DNA of 64,000 nt from Hydrogenophaga taeniospiralis CCUG 15921. GTDB lineage: Bacteria > Pseudomonadota > Gammaproteobacteria > Burkholderiales > Burkholderiaceae_C. Below the pieces are notes generated by a model, which had not been told where the DNA came from, ran no database searches, and saw only the letters and a program-made list of their open reading frames with translations. The stretch's first letter is position 1, and the number at the start of each line of letters is the position of its first letter. Shown in pieces: positions 26,033 through 35,140 of the stretch. The position numbers and the translations under genes are program-made. The stretch lies in NCBI RefSeq assembly GCF_001592305.1, contig NZ_BCWR01000011.1, positions 186,001-250,000 of the forward strand, given 5' to 3'.

Positions 26033-26048
26033 TGTCGGGAATGGGACA
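26033..26048. promoter_or_regulatory. NifA upstream activator site for nifB
   Basis: A perfect TGT-N10-ACA element lies 45 bases upstream of the sigma-54 promoter, a normal position for NifA binding. It marks nifB and its operon as NifA targets. Between here and the nitrilase gene (26049-26307) I see no gene. Confidence 0.8.
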
Positions 26049-26307
26049 ACGGAGGTGGTTTTGTTGGCGGGGCGTCGGGGTTGCGACAAAGCGCGGGGGA
26101 TGGCTGGGAGGACGGGAGCGACTCAGCGTGGCTGAGGGCATCGGTGCCGTGAATGACCGGAGTACAGCGGCTGCGGTCGTACGTCCGGCTGAATTCGCCT
26201 CCTGGAAGCGGTCGTTCAACCTCGACTCTCATGGCAGCTGTCGACGCTTGCCCGCAAGGACCTGTTGGCTTGCCGGTGGGGGTTAGCGATGGCACCCGAG
26301 CATGTGG

Positions 26308-27264
26308 CTATCGCCCCTCTGTCTCATTGAACAATGGAATTGTCACTGGCGATGGTCCTTCCGTGGCCACAGAAGTGGTGGCGATGCTAGCCGTGAAGCC
26401 TGGCGGCAAATGCTTATACGTGGCGTCTGGCTTGGTATCAGAACCGTGAATGGCCGCATCGAGATCGCGTACTCGAAGAGGAACACACTGAGCGGTGAAC
26501 AGCTGTCCTCCATCGACCGAGTATCCAATGCGCCTGAACGCTTCCCAGTAAGGGGTGACCACCAACGAGCCACCAAAGTGTCCGGTATTGCAAACCACCA
26601 CGTTGCAGAAGACCGTCCTTGAAAGAGATACGGCCAGCGACTCAAAGAGCTTTACGTCACGGTTATAGGCAATGACAAACAAATGGTGAACGCGCCCACG
26701 ATAGAGGAGCGCGCGCTCAATATCCATGAAGTCATAGCAAATGCTGACTCCGATGCGCCCATAGGGTCCTGCATCGAAGACGTAGACGTTGGGATCGGCC
26801 TCGAAAGTCCACGGCGGTGTGTACTTTTTGAAGCCTGCCGCCTCAGCTGGCGCGGGGTCCCGTTTGCCGAACCAGACTCTAGCTGCGTAGCGCGATGGCC
26901 TGCGCTTCCAGAAATTCCTTGGAACGATGACAAGGCCTTCGTTTTTCGCAGATTTCGTCAGATGGTTCAGACGGTAGTCGACGCCAACGATCGCTATCGC
27001 ATTCATTGAACACACTAGCTGCTCGAAGTCGTCTAGTCGCGTTCTTGGAAGTGATAGCTCCGGGAGGAGAATGATGCGCGGCTGATCGTCGTGATCGGCC
27101 AATGCCCTCATTGCTCTCCGAATTTCGTGCCACGCACGGCTGTCCTCGGCTGCCGAGATTTTTGGCTCGTCGCTAGCGGAACTCCAGGCAAGCTTGGCAT
27201 CTAAGGTTGTCTGAATTACGCCAAGGGTAAGCGCATCAACAAGTGTTGGATTCTCACGGTTCAT
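26308..27264 (-). CDS. Nitrilase-superfamily protein of an RT cassette
   Basis: 318 residues. The Glu-Lys-Cys triad of carbon-nitrogen hydrolases is visible: LLPELSLP (Glu69), FGKRDPAP (Lys134 likely) and GVSICYDF (Cys176). The spacing is normal and the enzyme seems complete. Nitrilase domains are known partners, usually fused, of defence-associated reverse transcriptases (DRT type 1). Here it is a separate protein whose start overlaps the RT stop by four bases. Base composition is lower in G+C than in the nif genes. Confidence 0.82.
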   Translation of the reverse strand: MNRENPTLVDALTLGVIQTTLDAKLAWSSASDEPKISAAEDSRAWHEIRRAMRALADHDDQPRIILLPELSLPRTRLDDFEQLVCSMNAIAIVGVDYRLNHLTKSAKNEGLVIVPRNFWKRRPSRYAARVWFGKRDPAPAEAAGFKKYTPPWTFEADPNVYVFDAGPYGRIGVSICYDFMDIERALLYRGRVHHLFVIAYNRDVKLFESLAVSLSRTVFCNVVVCNTGHFGGSLVVTPYWEAFRRIGYSVDGGQLFTAQCVPLRVRDLDAAIHGSDTKPDATYKHLPPGFTASIATTSVATEGPSPVTIPLFNETEGR

Positions 27265-30200
27265 GCCGGGCCCATTTCAAAGTAGCCTTTCCAATCAACA
27301 TCGGTGAGGTGCATGAGATTGACGGGAGTGACCTGCCGGGACTGCTGATTGAAAGTCGATATTTGATTTCCTTCAAGTTCGTTCTGGGCGATTGAAATAA
27401 TGCGCGCCAAATCGGCCGCATCGACGAGGCTTACTGGATCGTGCTCAGTGTCATCGTCGAATTTCGAGCTCCATGCTTGGTGTAGGCTAGCGAATATATT
27501 CTCGACTGCACGAGGTTTAAGACACGCTTCGAGAATCCCAAGAGTTGCCGAAGAATAGGTGATCTCATCCCGCAGGAGTTGCGGGAGATGCCTGAGCATG
27601 CTTTCGTGTCCCAGCCCGTTCCACTGTACTGGCAAGAGGAAGGAGCGCGAAAGCAAGGCAAAGAGACAAAGGCCAAGACCGCGAATTGGATTCTGCGCGG
27701 ATGCTATGTCGCTCACAACGAGCGGGGCATATCGTCGGTCATAGATCTGACGCCGCTGGGGAACTTGTCGTAGGACTCCACTGCCAGCATCGCGCAACTT
27801 CTGCTTCCACTCTTGCCAAGAGACTGCTGGCGTATCGATGAGATGGCTCGGCAGTGCGAAATTGAGCGGATGCGCACAGTTGGAGCGCGCATCATTGTCT
27901 TTTCGCGATGCGCGTTGAAGATAGTCCTGATCCAGCGTCTCGGCGGTGGTCGATAGCAACAGCGCCGCTTGTCTAACGATCTCTAGGCACGTCCACTCGC
28001 CGAGTCGCCATTCCTTTTTAATTCCCGGGTCGTTGCTCCCCCATATTTTTTTCGCCCAGACTGGCAACGGCAGCAGTTTTCCCGTCTCAGATCCAAATAA
28101 TGATTTCCGAACTCGAGACGCTGCCGTTGAAATAGCCGTCACGTGCTGAAAGTCCGGCTGATCGATACGATCCATCAAGGCATCAAACCACCACCCTTCT
28201 TGATTCGCTTGAATGGGCCTAGTTGCTGACGCGATCCGCACTAATGGCGCGATTGGCGCATCCGCCGGGAAGAAAGTCCAAAGATCATCGGACTCGGGTA
28301 GGCCATCGACGAGTGTTCCCAGGTGAAGAATCAGGTCGGACGCTCGACGAACCGGCTTGCGAAGGTCGAACTTGCATCCCCACCAAGCTAGAGCAACGCG
28401 CAAATCTGGCGCTACGTCATCGTCACTTAGCAACGCACGGCCCTTGTCGACAAATGCTTGACTCAGCCTTTGCCCCAAGAGTTGCAAAGAGCCTGGGGAC
28501 TTTTCTAGCAGAACGGTGGCGCAGTACACACCGACGAAGAACTGATTCAGGCTCTTCTGTACAAACCATCGGTCTGCTGCGGGTACGCCTCGATTGGTGA
28601 GCCTTGCAATATCCCGCAGAGATCGCAGTGCGGCGGCTCTGCGCCAGCCTGCAGCATTGGTGTCGACAAGCAACTGTGCAGCCCGCACGGTTTCTGCAGC
28701 GAGCACAGAGTACGAATTGCCGAGTATGTAGCTGGCCGCCAGTCGATTGACCGGGTCGCGCCCGTAGCGATCGATGTCATCGAAGAAAAGTTCTAGTCCC
28801 GTGGCGCCTAGGCGGCGCGCAATCGTCAGCGCATGGGTCCACAGGCGGACGCGATCAGGCCGTTCGTGCAGGACTTTTCTAACCAATCCAAATACTCTGT
28901 CAGCGATGCCGGCAAGTCGGGCGTGAATCTGGGTGTCGTTGATCCCAGTAAGACTCGCGATTGGATCGAGTGAAGAGTCTTCGCCGTTGTGGCCCTTTGT
29001 TTGCCTCCCGGCCACTCGGCTTCGCCCAGCGCCGCCGTGTCGAATGTCGAGTGTTTCCGGTGACGCGAGCCTAGCTTCGGCGACCCGGGCAAGGCGGGTC
29101 GCCGCGAACGCCAAACGTGTGCGCCCTGGCATCTCTGCTTCAGGAACATCTACGAGCAATAGATGTTCTAGCTGCTGGGACAGAATTGAGAGTTCGTTAT
29201 CTTCAAGCGTCGTGAAATCCGTCCTGCCGATTGCCGAAACAAGCGCAATCGTCTTTGTCATCAATGGAGTTGGGAATTCAGGATCGAGGCGGCACTCGTC
29301 CTTTGCTCGATTCCACTGCTCCGACCCGGCAAAGCGTTTGCTTGCATCGATTGTTCCTAGAAAGTCCCCTAGCGCTTTCGGTTCTGTTTTGGCCGGGTTG
29401 ATGCTGGCGCCAGAGCCTAGCCTTTCGATCACGCTCTTGTAGTGGTCGATCCATTTCACTAGCTCCTCAAACGTCTTGGCCAAGATCACATGGTCGTCGA
29501 CATAGCGGAAATGCGCGACGCGTCCGATTGGGAGCGATTTCTGTACTTCTTGGTCAACCTGCAAGAGGGCTGCATTTGCGAGAAACCCTGACACCATGAG
29601 TCCAGTGGGAATTCTGCGGAAGGTCTTCCTAGACTCGTCAAGTTCTATGTGCTTGAGTTCAGTATCTGTCCAACCCTCGAGATCCAATGGAAGCTGTGTC
29701 AGCGTCTTCAAAAGCCGTTGAACTTCAGGGCGCAGCTCGGCCGGGACGGACTGAGAAATTGCATCAACGCAAGCCACGAGAGAAATGGACGGGTAGAACT
29801 TCTCGAGATCTACCGATGCCCAGTAGATGTCGCTCTTGTTTGCGTCAGTTGGCAAGGAAGTCCAATAGTCGGCGAGAACGAATGGACAGCTGTCCGCCTT
29901 GTGCATGCGACGCTGAAGGTCAAGCTCCTCGCGTTCATCGTCATCTAGGTTGTCGATCTGTTCATGACCGTGCGCCGCGGCCGAAACCGCCAACGCCACA
30001 TGCCGCCTAAACAGCGGCCAAGCCTGCTGAAACGGCCTGTAGATTCGGCCGGAGGAGTGCCTGTATGGGCCGATCTTCCTTAACTTTTTGCCGAGATCGT
30101 CTTCTTCAATCCATGCAGGCCGGAAGAGTCGGTTGCCGTAGCTCCAAACAGGCATGCGCTCGTCGACGAAGTGCCCAAGTACGTTTACGACTGCCACCCA

Positions 30201-30485
30201 GGCGACCTGATCCCTGACCGCAAAGTGGAAGTACTGACGAACCCTAGGATTCCCCTCTCCATCAGGGTTCTTTGGAAAAGCCATCGGCCGAATCGGCGAA
30301 ATTCGGAATTTTCTAGAGCGTAGATCGTCAGCAAGGCGCTGAAGTTCGCGGCCCAAGTGAACTTCAAACGCAGCAAGCTCCGCCTCGTCTATCCAAACGT
30401 CGCCAGGGACAGAAGCTCGCTTCACTTTCTCCCATGCCCAGCGCATGTTCAGTTGGTCGCACACCTGACTTAGGAAACTATGCAT
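27261..30485 (-). CDS. Reverse transcriptase (unknown-group/DRT-like), 1074 aa
   Basis: 1074 residues. The polymerase palm is clear: motif A ASVDLEKFYPSI (Asp226), motif B IPTGLMVSGFLANAAL (292-307) and motif C FRYVDDHVIL (YVDD, 328-331). The N-terminal 200 residues include RVRQYFHFAVRDQVAW and SYGNRLF, as in non-mobile RTs. After about residue 450 comes a long helical region of more than 600 residues with no family I can name. No intron, retron or Cas1 neighbour is seen. With the nitrilase and primase genes it looks like an anti-phage system of the UG/DRT group. It starts inside the end of the primase gene (8-base overlap). Confidence 0.85.
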   Translation of the reverse strand: MHSFLSQVCDQLNMRWAWEKVKRASVPGDVWIDEAELAAFEVHLGRELQRLADDLRSRKFRISPIRPMAFPKNPDGEGNPRVRQYFHFAVRDQVAWVAVVNVLGHFVDERMPVWSYGNRLFRPAWIEEDDLGKKLRKIGPYRHSSGRIYRPFQQAWPLFRRHVALAVSAAAHGHEQIDNLDDDEREELDLQRRMHKADSCPFVLADYWTSLPTDANKSDIYWASVDLEKFYPSISLVACVDAISQSVPAELRPEVQRLLKTLTQLPLDLEGWTDTELKHIELDESRKTFRRIPTGLMVSGFLANAALLQVDQEVQKSLPIGRVAHFRYVDDHVILAKTFEELVKWIDHYKSVIERLGSGASINPAKTEPKALGDFLGTIDASKRFAGSEQWNRAKDECRLDPEFPTPLMTKTIALVSAIGRTDFTTLEDNELSILSQQLEHLLLVDVPEAEMPGRTRLAFAATRLARVAEARLASPETLDIRHGGAGRSRVAGRQTKGHNGEDSSLDPIASLTGINDTQIHARLAGIADRVFGLVRKVLHERPDRVRLWTHALTIARRLGATGLELFFDDIDRYGRDPVNRLAASYILGNSYSVLAAETVRAAQLLVDTNAAGWRRAAALRSLRDIARLTNRGVPAADRWFVQKSLNQFFVGVYCATVLLEKSPGSLQLLGQRLSQAFVDKGRALLSDDDVAPDLRVALAWWGCKFDLRKPVRRASDLILHLGTLVDGLPESDDLWTFFPADAPIAPLVRIASATRPIQANQEGWWFDALMDRIDQPDFQHVTAISTAASRVRKSLFGSETGKLLPLPVWAKKIWGSNDPGIKKEWRLGEWTCLEIVRQAALLLSTTAETLDQDYLQRASRKDNDARSNCAHPLNFALPSHLIDTPAVSWQEWKQKLRDAGSGVLRQVPQRRQIYDRRYAPLVVSDIASAQNPIRGLGLCLFALLSRSFLLPVQWNGLGHESMLRHLPQLLRDEITYSSATLGILEACLKPRAVENIFASLHQAWSSKFDDDTEHDPVSLVDAADLARIISIAQNELEGNQISTFNQQSRQVTPVNLMHLTDVDWKGYFEMGPA

Positions 30486-31548
30486 TCATTCCTCGCGCAA
30501 TCACATCACTTGCATCCATGTCTTTAGGTGGCACTGCAAATCGAATGCTCTTGCTTCTTGCCCGAAACTCCTTTGCAAGGAATTTCATGAACTTTTCACC
30601 TGCAGCATCGCCGTCGGGAACGCCCACCAGGTCAAACGGAAGCAATTCATCAACCCATTCAGAACGGAACGACGTGGCCCCTAGAACCGCAACCGCTGCT
30701 AGTCCTGCCCCTTCCATCGCAATTGCGTCTGGGACACCCTCGCAAATGTGGAGAAGACTTCCTGTCTGCAACTGGCTAAGTCGCTGGCTGTTGTACATGG
30801 GTTTGGGGATGCCACTCGGACCGAAGAACTTCATGCTGCTCTGAAGGCAGCGAATCTGAAAGTACTGTGTAGCTTCCTCGGAATTGAAGGGGAACAGTAG
30901 CGCGTAACCAGACCAGCTCAGTGCTCGTCGCTTCCCAGACAGCCCTGCGCTACGGATTCGTTCTGCGCCCCAATGCTTCTCCAATACCCGATACGCCCTT
31001 GCCGGATCCACGAGTTCCACGACGCCGCACTTAAGCGCCAGTTCCGGCGCAATTCCATGAGCTAGCAGGTAGGCAGTCCCGAGCGACTCTTTGACCCGGC
31101 CACAGTGCGCTACGAGCCAGGTGTACAGCTCGGGGTCCGGATTCGTCGTGGTGGCCGGAGGAGGGAGATTGCTTGGCTTCGGACTAGGCGCTCGAGAAAT
31201 TGTATGAACGCGTCGGCCTGACTGCACGTCGCCGCCGATGATGCCGAAGTGGCCGGAAAGCCATTTACAGGCTTCCATGAATGCAAGGCCGTGAATTTTC
31301 TGAACTAGCGCGATTGCGTCGCCATGCTCACCGCATCCGAAGCACTTCCACGTATTTCTCGCTTTGCTGACGGTAAAGCTTGGACTCGCTGAGTCGTGCC
31401 CGTTGAAGCACATCGCCTTGGTGCCACGTAGGGTGATCCCTAAGGCCAAAGCGACATCCGCCATGGGCAATTCTCGAAGGCGCAAAAGCACCTGATCGCT
31501 CAATGGCCTCGGCTTGGCTGCTTGTAAGCTGGCTCGGCGCAAAAGCAT
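30478..31548 (-). CDS. DnaG-like primase: CHC2 zinc finger plus TOPRIM
   Basis: 356 residues. The zinc finger is formed by Cys47, His51, Cys69 and Cys72 (KCFGCGEHGDAI), with one extra residue between the first Cys and His compared with DnaG. A middle region (YLLAHGIAPELALKCGVVEL; YALLFPFNSEE) resembles the DnaG core. A TOPRIM domain has Glu270 (CEGVPDAIAMEG) and the acidic pair Asp312/Asp314 (VPDGDAAGEKF). It is short like phage or plasmid primases. It is the first gene of the RT cassette. GGGGA directly abuts the ATG at 31548, so a nearby alternative start is possible. Confidence 0.83.
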   Translation of the reverse strand: MLLRRASLQAAKPRPLSDQVLLRLRELPMADVALALGITLRGTKAMCFNGHDSASPSFTVSKARNTWKCFGCGEHGDAIALVQKIHGLAFMEACKWLSGHFGIIGGDVQSGRRVHTISRAPSPKPSNLPPPATTTNPDPELYTWLVAHCGRVKESLGTAYLLAHGIAPELALKCGVVELVDPARAYRVLEKHWGAERIRSAGLSGKRRALSWSGYALLFPFNSEEATQYFQIRCLQSSMKFFGPSGIPKPMYNSQRLSQLQTGSLLHICEGVPDAIAMEGAGLAAVAVLGATSFRSEWVDELLPFDLVGVPDGDAAGEKFMKFLAKEFRARSKSIRFAVPPKDMDASDVIARGMNA

Positions 31549-32094
31549 TCCCCTGTGCCAGTTTCTGTTCTCAGACGCAAATTGTCACACAGACTAGGAA
31601 GATGGGGCTGCGAATCCGCTGACCTCTGAACGGCACTAGTTACGAAGATGCGGTGCCGGCCAGTCCCAGCAAGGTGGCTACGGCAAGGATTCCATCCATA
31701 AATCTAGGAGCCGATCTCTCTGTGCGCGGTGAACAGCAGCGCCAAAGCCCAAGCCCGAGCTTACGATGGCGAGCAAGAAGGTCGATTTGATTCGCTCTGG
31801 GTCGGCAACGACCCAAGCTTGGTGGAGCGCCTCGACGCAGGTTGATCTCTTACGGCAATCGCTGGCTAGCAAGTGCGTGGTTGCTTAGCTGGGGAAGCTG
31901 AAGTGCCGTGAAGCGGCCGTTGTTGAACTTCGGCTTTCAGCCTGAACCGGCACACCCCCCCCGCTTGATCCCCAAGCGATTCTGGCCGTCGCCATCACTC
32001 TCCCGCACAGACGCCCAAAGAGCACCGCCCTACCTTGACCCTCGGGCGCTCAGTGCCGCGAGCCTGCGGCCCAGAGCCGCAGCCACGCAGGTGT
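31549..32094. other. Intergenic stretch right of the RT cassette
   Basis: I see no supported gene, RNA or repeat in these 546 bases. They still have the mixed, lower-G+C look of the cassette on the left side and become G/C-rich toward the right, so an edge of the transferred segment probably lies here. The cassette promoter should be near 31550-31650. Confidence 0.4.
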
Positions 32095-32339
32095 AGCCGT
32101 GGTCCAGCTCATTGAGCGCGACCTTCTCTTCGGCCTTGGCCTCTTCCATGCGGATGTCGTTGGCGCTGGCCGTTTGTGATGCACAAGCCGCTTTGCCTAT
32201 CTTGTAGTCCGCGCTGATGCGGGTCTTGCCAGCCTGGTAGTCGGCCCTTGCTCAGGTTGGCTGCGAAGGCCGCCGAACACGGCGGAGGCGTGCCGCAGGC
32301 CACCACAAAACCTCGCCGACTCAGGCGCTGTACACGCAA
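32095..32339 (-). pseudogene. Decayed secreted-protein gene
   Basis: One minus frame gives the end of a signal-like segment (CSAAFAANLSKG). A shifted frame continues ADYQAGKTRISADYKIGKAA, then EEAKAEEKVALNELDHGYT. Together they resemble the exported proteins common in Comamonadaceae with ANLSKAEYKA...DYK.AK..C repeats. The break between frames falls near 32250, just after NLSK. The rest of the gene is missing, so this is a frameshifted and truncated remnant. Confidence 0.55.
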
Positions 32340-32416
32340 AGATCAGAAGCTTGAAGCAACAAACCTCAGTCAGTGGACAAGCGTACCTCTGCGGCTACCC
32401 GGTGGTTCGCGCATCC

Positions 32417-33574
32417 TTACCTGTCCAACACATACCCCGTGCTCCGCCCCCCGCCCTCCAGCTTGCGCAGCACGCCCCGCGCCAACAGGTCGTTGATGTC
32501 GCGCAGCGCGGTGTCGGCAGAGCACTTGGCAATCGCCGCCCACTTGGCATTCGTGAGCTTGCCCGCCGCATCGCCCGGCGCGCGGTCCAGCACATGGTTC
32601 AGCACCAGCGTCTGCCGTGCGTTCATGGGCGTGCCCGCCCAGCGCTGCCAGAACTGGGCTTTGTCCAGCACGCCCGCCAGCAAGCCATCGGCGCCCTGCA
32701 CGGCGCGCAGCAGGCAGGCCAGAAACCAGCCGAGCCACGGCGTCACGTCCAGCGTGCCGCGCTGGGTGGTTTCGAGCTGGTCGTAATACTGTTTGCGCTC
32801 GCGCTGTATCTGGGCGCTGAGGCTGTAGAACCTTTGCGCTGTGCCCTCAGCGCGGGCCAGGGCCATGTCGCCCACGGCGCGGCTGATGCGGCCGTTGCCG
32901 TCGTCAAAGGGGTGCAGGGTGACGAGCCACAGGTGGGCCAGGCCGGCGTGGACGAGGGCGTCGCCGGCCGGGGCGGCATTGAACCATTGAAGAAAGGTGG
33001 CGGTCTCTGCGGGCAGCGCGGCGGCTGGCGGTGCCTGGTAGTGCACCTTCTCTCGGCCCATGGGGCCGGACACCACTTGCATGGGGCCGGCCGCGTCGTT
33101 GCGCCACTGCCCTACTTTGATTCGCACGTGGCCGCTGAAGCCGGTGGGGAACAGGGCCGCGTGCCAGCCAAACAGGCGCTCGGCGGTGAGCGGTTGGGCG
33201 TGGTGCTGGGTGGCGTCGAGCACCATGTCCACCACGCCGTCCACGTGGCGGTCGGCGGGGGCCAGCGCGCCAATGTCCACGCCCAGCCGGCGGGCGATGG
33301 ATGAGCGCACGGCGTCGAGGTTGAGCGCCTCGCCCTCGATGGCGCTGGTGGTGACCACTTCTTGCGTCAGGGCCTGCAGCGTGGCCTGGTCGCGCTGGGC
33401 CAGCCCGAGCTCGGCCATGCGGCCCGCCAGATGGCCCTGGGCACGGTGTACCTGGGCCAGCGGCGCGGCCAGCGCTGCGGCGTCAAACCGCCACTGCGGC
33501 CAGTCGGGGCGCTGCCAGAGGTAGGTGCGGCGGGGTTGGGGTTTGTCGGGGAACATGCGGCGATTGTGCGGCAT
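32417..33574 (-). CDS. Fic-family AMPylase-type protein
   Basis: 385 residues. The Fic core HPFDDGNGRISR (His221 to Arg229) is complete, and the N-terminal inhibitory motif TSAIEG (76-81) matches (S/T)xxxE(G/N), making it a class II self-inhibited Fic protein. A C-terminal winged helix (NAKWAAIAKCSADTALRDINDLLARGVL) probably binds DNA or mediates dimers. Such proteins transfer AMP to hydroxyl side chains; the target is unknown. Starts at 33574 or 33556 are both possible. It stands alone beside the RT cassette. Confidence 0.85.
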   Translation of the reverse strand: MPHNRRMFPDKPQPRRTYLWQRPDWPQWRFDAAALAAPLAQVHRAQGHLAGRMAELGLAQRDQATLQALTQEVVTTSAIEGEALNLDAVRSSIARRLGVDIGALAPADRHVDGVVDMVLDATQHHAQPLTAERLFGWHAALFPTGFSGHVRIKVGQWRNDAAGPMQVVSGPMGREKVHYQAPPAAALPAETATFLQWFNAAPAGDALVHAGLAHLWLVTLHPFDDGNGRISRAVGDMALARAEGTAQRFYSLSAQIQRERKQYYDQLETTQRGTLDVTPWLGWFLACLLRAVQGADGLLAGVLDKAQFWQRWAGTPMNARQTLVLNHVLDRAPGDAAGKLTNAKWAAIAKCSADTALRDINDLLARGVLRKLEGGGRSTGYVLDR

Positions 33575-33725
33575 ATTAACCGCTTTATGTGCGGCGAATA
33601 TGACAGCTATTCACCGCAGCTCCATTGCGGAGTTCGTGGACGAGGCTGCTGATGTCCTCACGGACGAGCTCGGCAACCCATTCCAACACCCATTCACAGC
33701 GACGCAAACGACGTCGCCCCTTCCG

Positions 33726-34427
33726 CTAAAAGTAAGCCGCTTCCAGGATCTCGGGCCGGGTCCTGATCTCGCTGGCGGGCCCGCTGTAGCGCACGTCCCC
33801 CGTGCGCATCACCACGGCCGAGGTCGCCACCGACAGCGCCACCTCGGTGAATTGCTCCACCAGGATGACGCCCACGCCCTTGTCGACCAGCGATTCGATG
33901 GTGCGGACCAGGCGCTTGACGATCAGGGGCGCCAGGCCCAGCGACATTTCGTCGATCAGCAGGTACTTCGGGCGCGCCATCAGCGCATGCCCGATGGACA
34001 GCATCTGCTGCTGCCCGCCGGACATGGTGCCGGCAAGCTGGCGCTGGCGTTCCGCCAGTTCGGGAAACAGCGCGTACACCTCGGCCACGGCGGGGCCGAC
34101 CTGGTCCCCCGCCAGCATCGAGCCGGCCACGCGCAGGTTGTCGTCCACCGACAGCTTCGACAACACCCGGTGGCCTTCGGGCACGGCGGCCACACCCGCC
34201 AGGCGCACCACGTCGGGCGGGCAACCCTGGATGGCGCGGCCATCGACGCTGATGTGCCCCTGGGCGATGGGCAGCATGCCGGCCACGGCCAGCACCAGCT
34301 CCGACTTGCCCGCGCCGTTGGCGCCGAGCACCGCCGTGACCTGGCCGCGCTCGACCGACATCGAGACGCTGCGCACGAGCTCCCGCCCCTGTTTGACCAC
34401 CGTGAGGTCTTCAATGATCAGTGCCAT
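33726..34427 (-). CDS. livF: Branched-chain-type ABC transporter ATPase LivF
   Basis: 233 residues. Walker A GANGAGKS, signature MSGGQQQML and Walker B YLLIDEMSLGLAP are intact. The LivF type is shown by length and by the paired ATPase gene. It energises uptake through LivHM. Its start overlaps the livG stop (TGATG arrangement). Last gene of the transporter set; the 150 bases to the Fic gene hold nothing notable. Confidence 0.9.
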   Translation of the reverse strand: MALIIEDLTVVKQGRELVRSVSMSVERGQVTAVLGANGAGKSELVLAVAGMLPIAQGHISVDGRAIQGCPPDVVRLAGVAAVPEGHRVLSKLSVDDNLRVAGSMLAGDQVGPAVAEVYALFPELAERQRQLAGTMSGGQQQMLSIGHALMARPKYLLIDEMSLGLAPLIVKRLVRTIESLVDKGVGVILVEQFTEVALSVATSAVVMRTGDVRYSGPASEIRTRPEILEAAYF

Positions 34428-35140
34428 CAGCCCAACTCCTCCAGGCCCAGGTAGGCCGCCTGCACCAGCGGATCGGCCAACACCATTGCGGTGGGGCCCA
34501 TCGCGATGCGCCGGCCGAAGTCCAGCACCAGCGTCTGCTCGCAGATGCGCGTGATCAGGTCCACGTCGTGGTCAATGACCAAGGTTGCCGCGCCGGTCAG
34601 GCCGTGGATCTGCAGGATCAAATCACCCAGGTGCTGGGTTTCGTCGGGGGTGAGCCCCCCGGCCGGTTCATCGAACATGACGATGCGGGGCCGGCCCACC
34701 AGGCAGCGCGCCACGTCGGCCAGGCGGCGCTCGTAGGTGTTGAGGCGGGCGGCCAGGGTGTGGGCTTTGAGGGCCAGGCCCGTGACTTCCAAAGCCCGAT
34801 CCATGTCGGCCACCTTGTCTCGCCGGCTGCCCGGCAACTCGTCGAGGATCACGCGCAGGTTGTCGAGCACGCTCAGGTCGTCGGCCAGCTGTTCGCGCTG
34901 GAACGAGCGACGCAGGCCCCAGCGGGCCCGCTGGTGCGGCGCCTGGTGGGAAATCACCTCGCCGTCGCAGGCGATCTGCCCGGACGACGGCAAGAAGCCC
35001 GAGATGACGTTCATGGTGGTGGTCTTGCCCGCCCCGTTGGGGCCGATGATGCCGGAGACCGGGGCGTCGAACACCACGGACACGGCGTCCAGTGCGGTCA
35101 CGCCGCCAAAGCGCACGGTGATGTTTTGGAGCTCGATCAC
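34427..35140 (-). CDS. livG: Branched-chain-type ABC transporter ATPase LivG
   Basis: 237 residues with Walker A GPNGAGKTTT, the LivG-type FQREQLADDLSVLDNL and a Walker B IVMFDEPAGGLTP. The start is a GTG at 35140 whose first bases overlap the livM stop (GTGA); upstream residues of the open frame are a livM shadow. The conserved Leu-Ser-Gly-Gly signature is replaced by NTYERRLADVARCL, an unusual loss. Confidence 0.88.
   Translation of the reverse strand: MIELQNITVRFGGVTALDAVSVVFDAPVSGIIGPNGAGKTTTMNVISGFLPSSGQIACDGEVISHQAPHQRARWGLRRSFQREQLADDLSVLDNLRVILDELPGSRRDKVADMDRALEVTGLALKAHTLAARLNTYERRLADVARCLVGRPRIVMFDEPAGGLTPDETQHLGDLILQIHGLTGAATLVIDHDVDLITRICEQTLVLDFGRRIAMGPTAMVLADPLVQAAYLGLEELG

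Noticed and set aside
26008..26295. 95-codon minus-strand frame between nifB and the nitrilase gene
   Set aside because: It covers the NifA site and the nifB promoter, has no ribosome site, and its sequence is Pro/Ser-rich without family features.
27261..30485. Group II intron or retron
   Set aside because: No maturase or endonuclease domain was seen, no intron RNA ends, and no retron-type ncRNA could be recognised beside the RT.
31678..31872. 64-codon minus-strand frame right of the primase gene
   Set aside because: No ribosome site, no recognisable motif and no neighbour in an operon.
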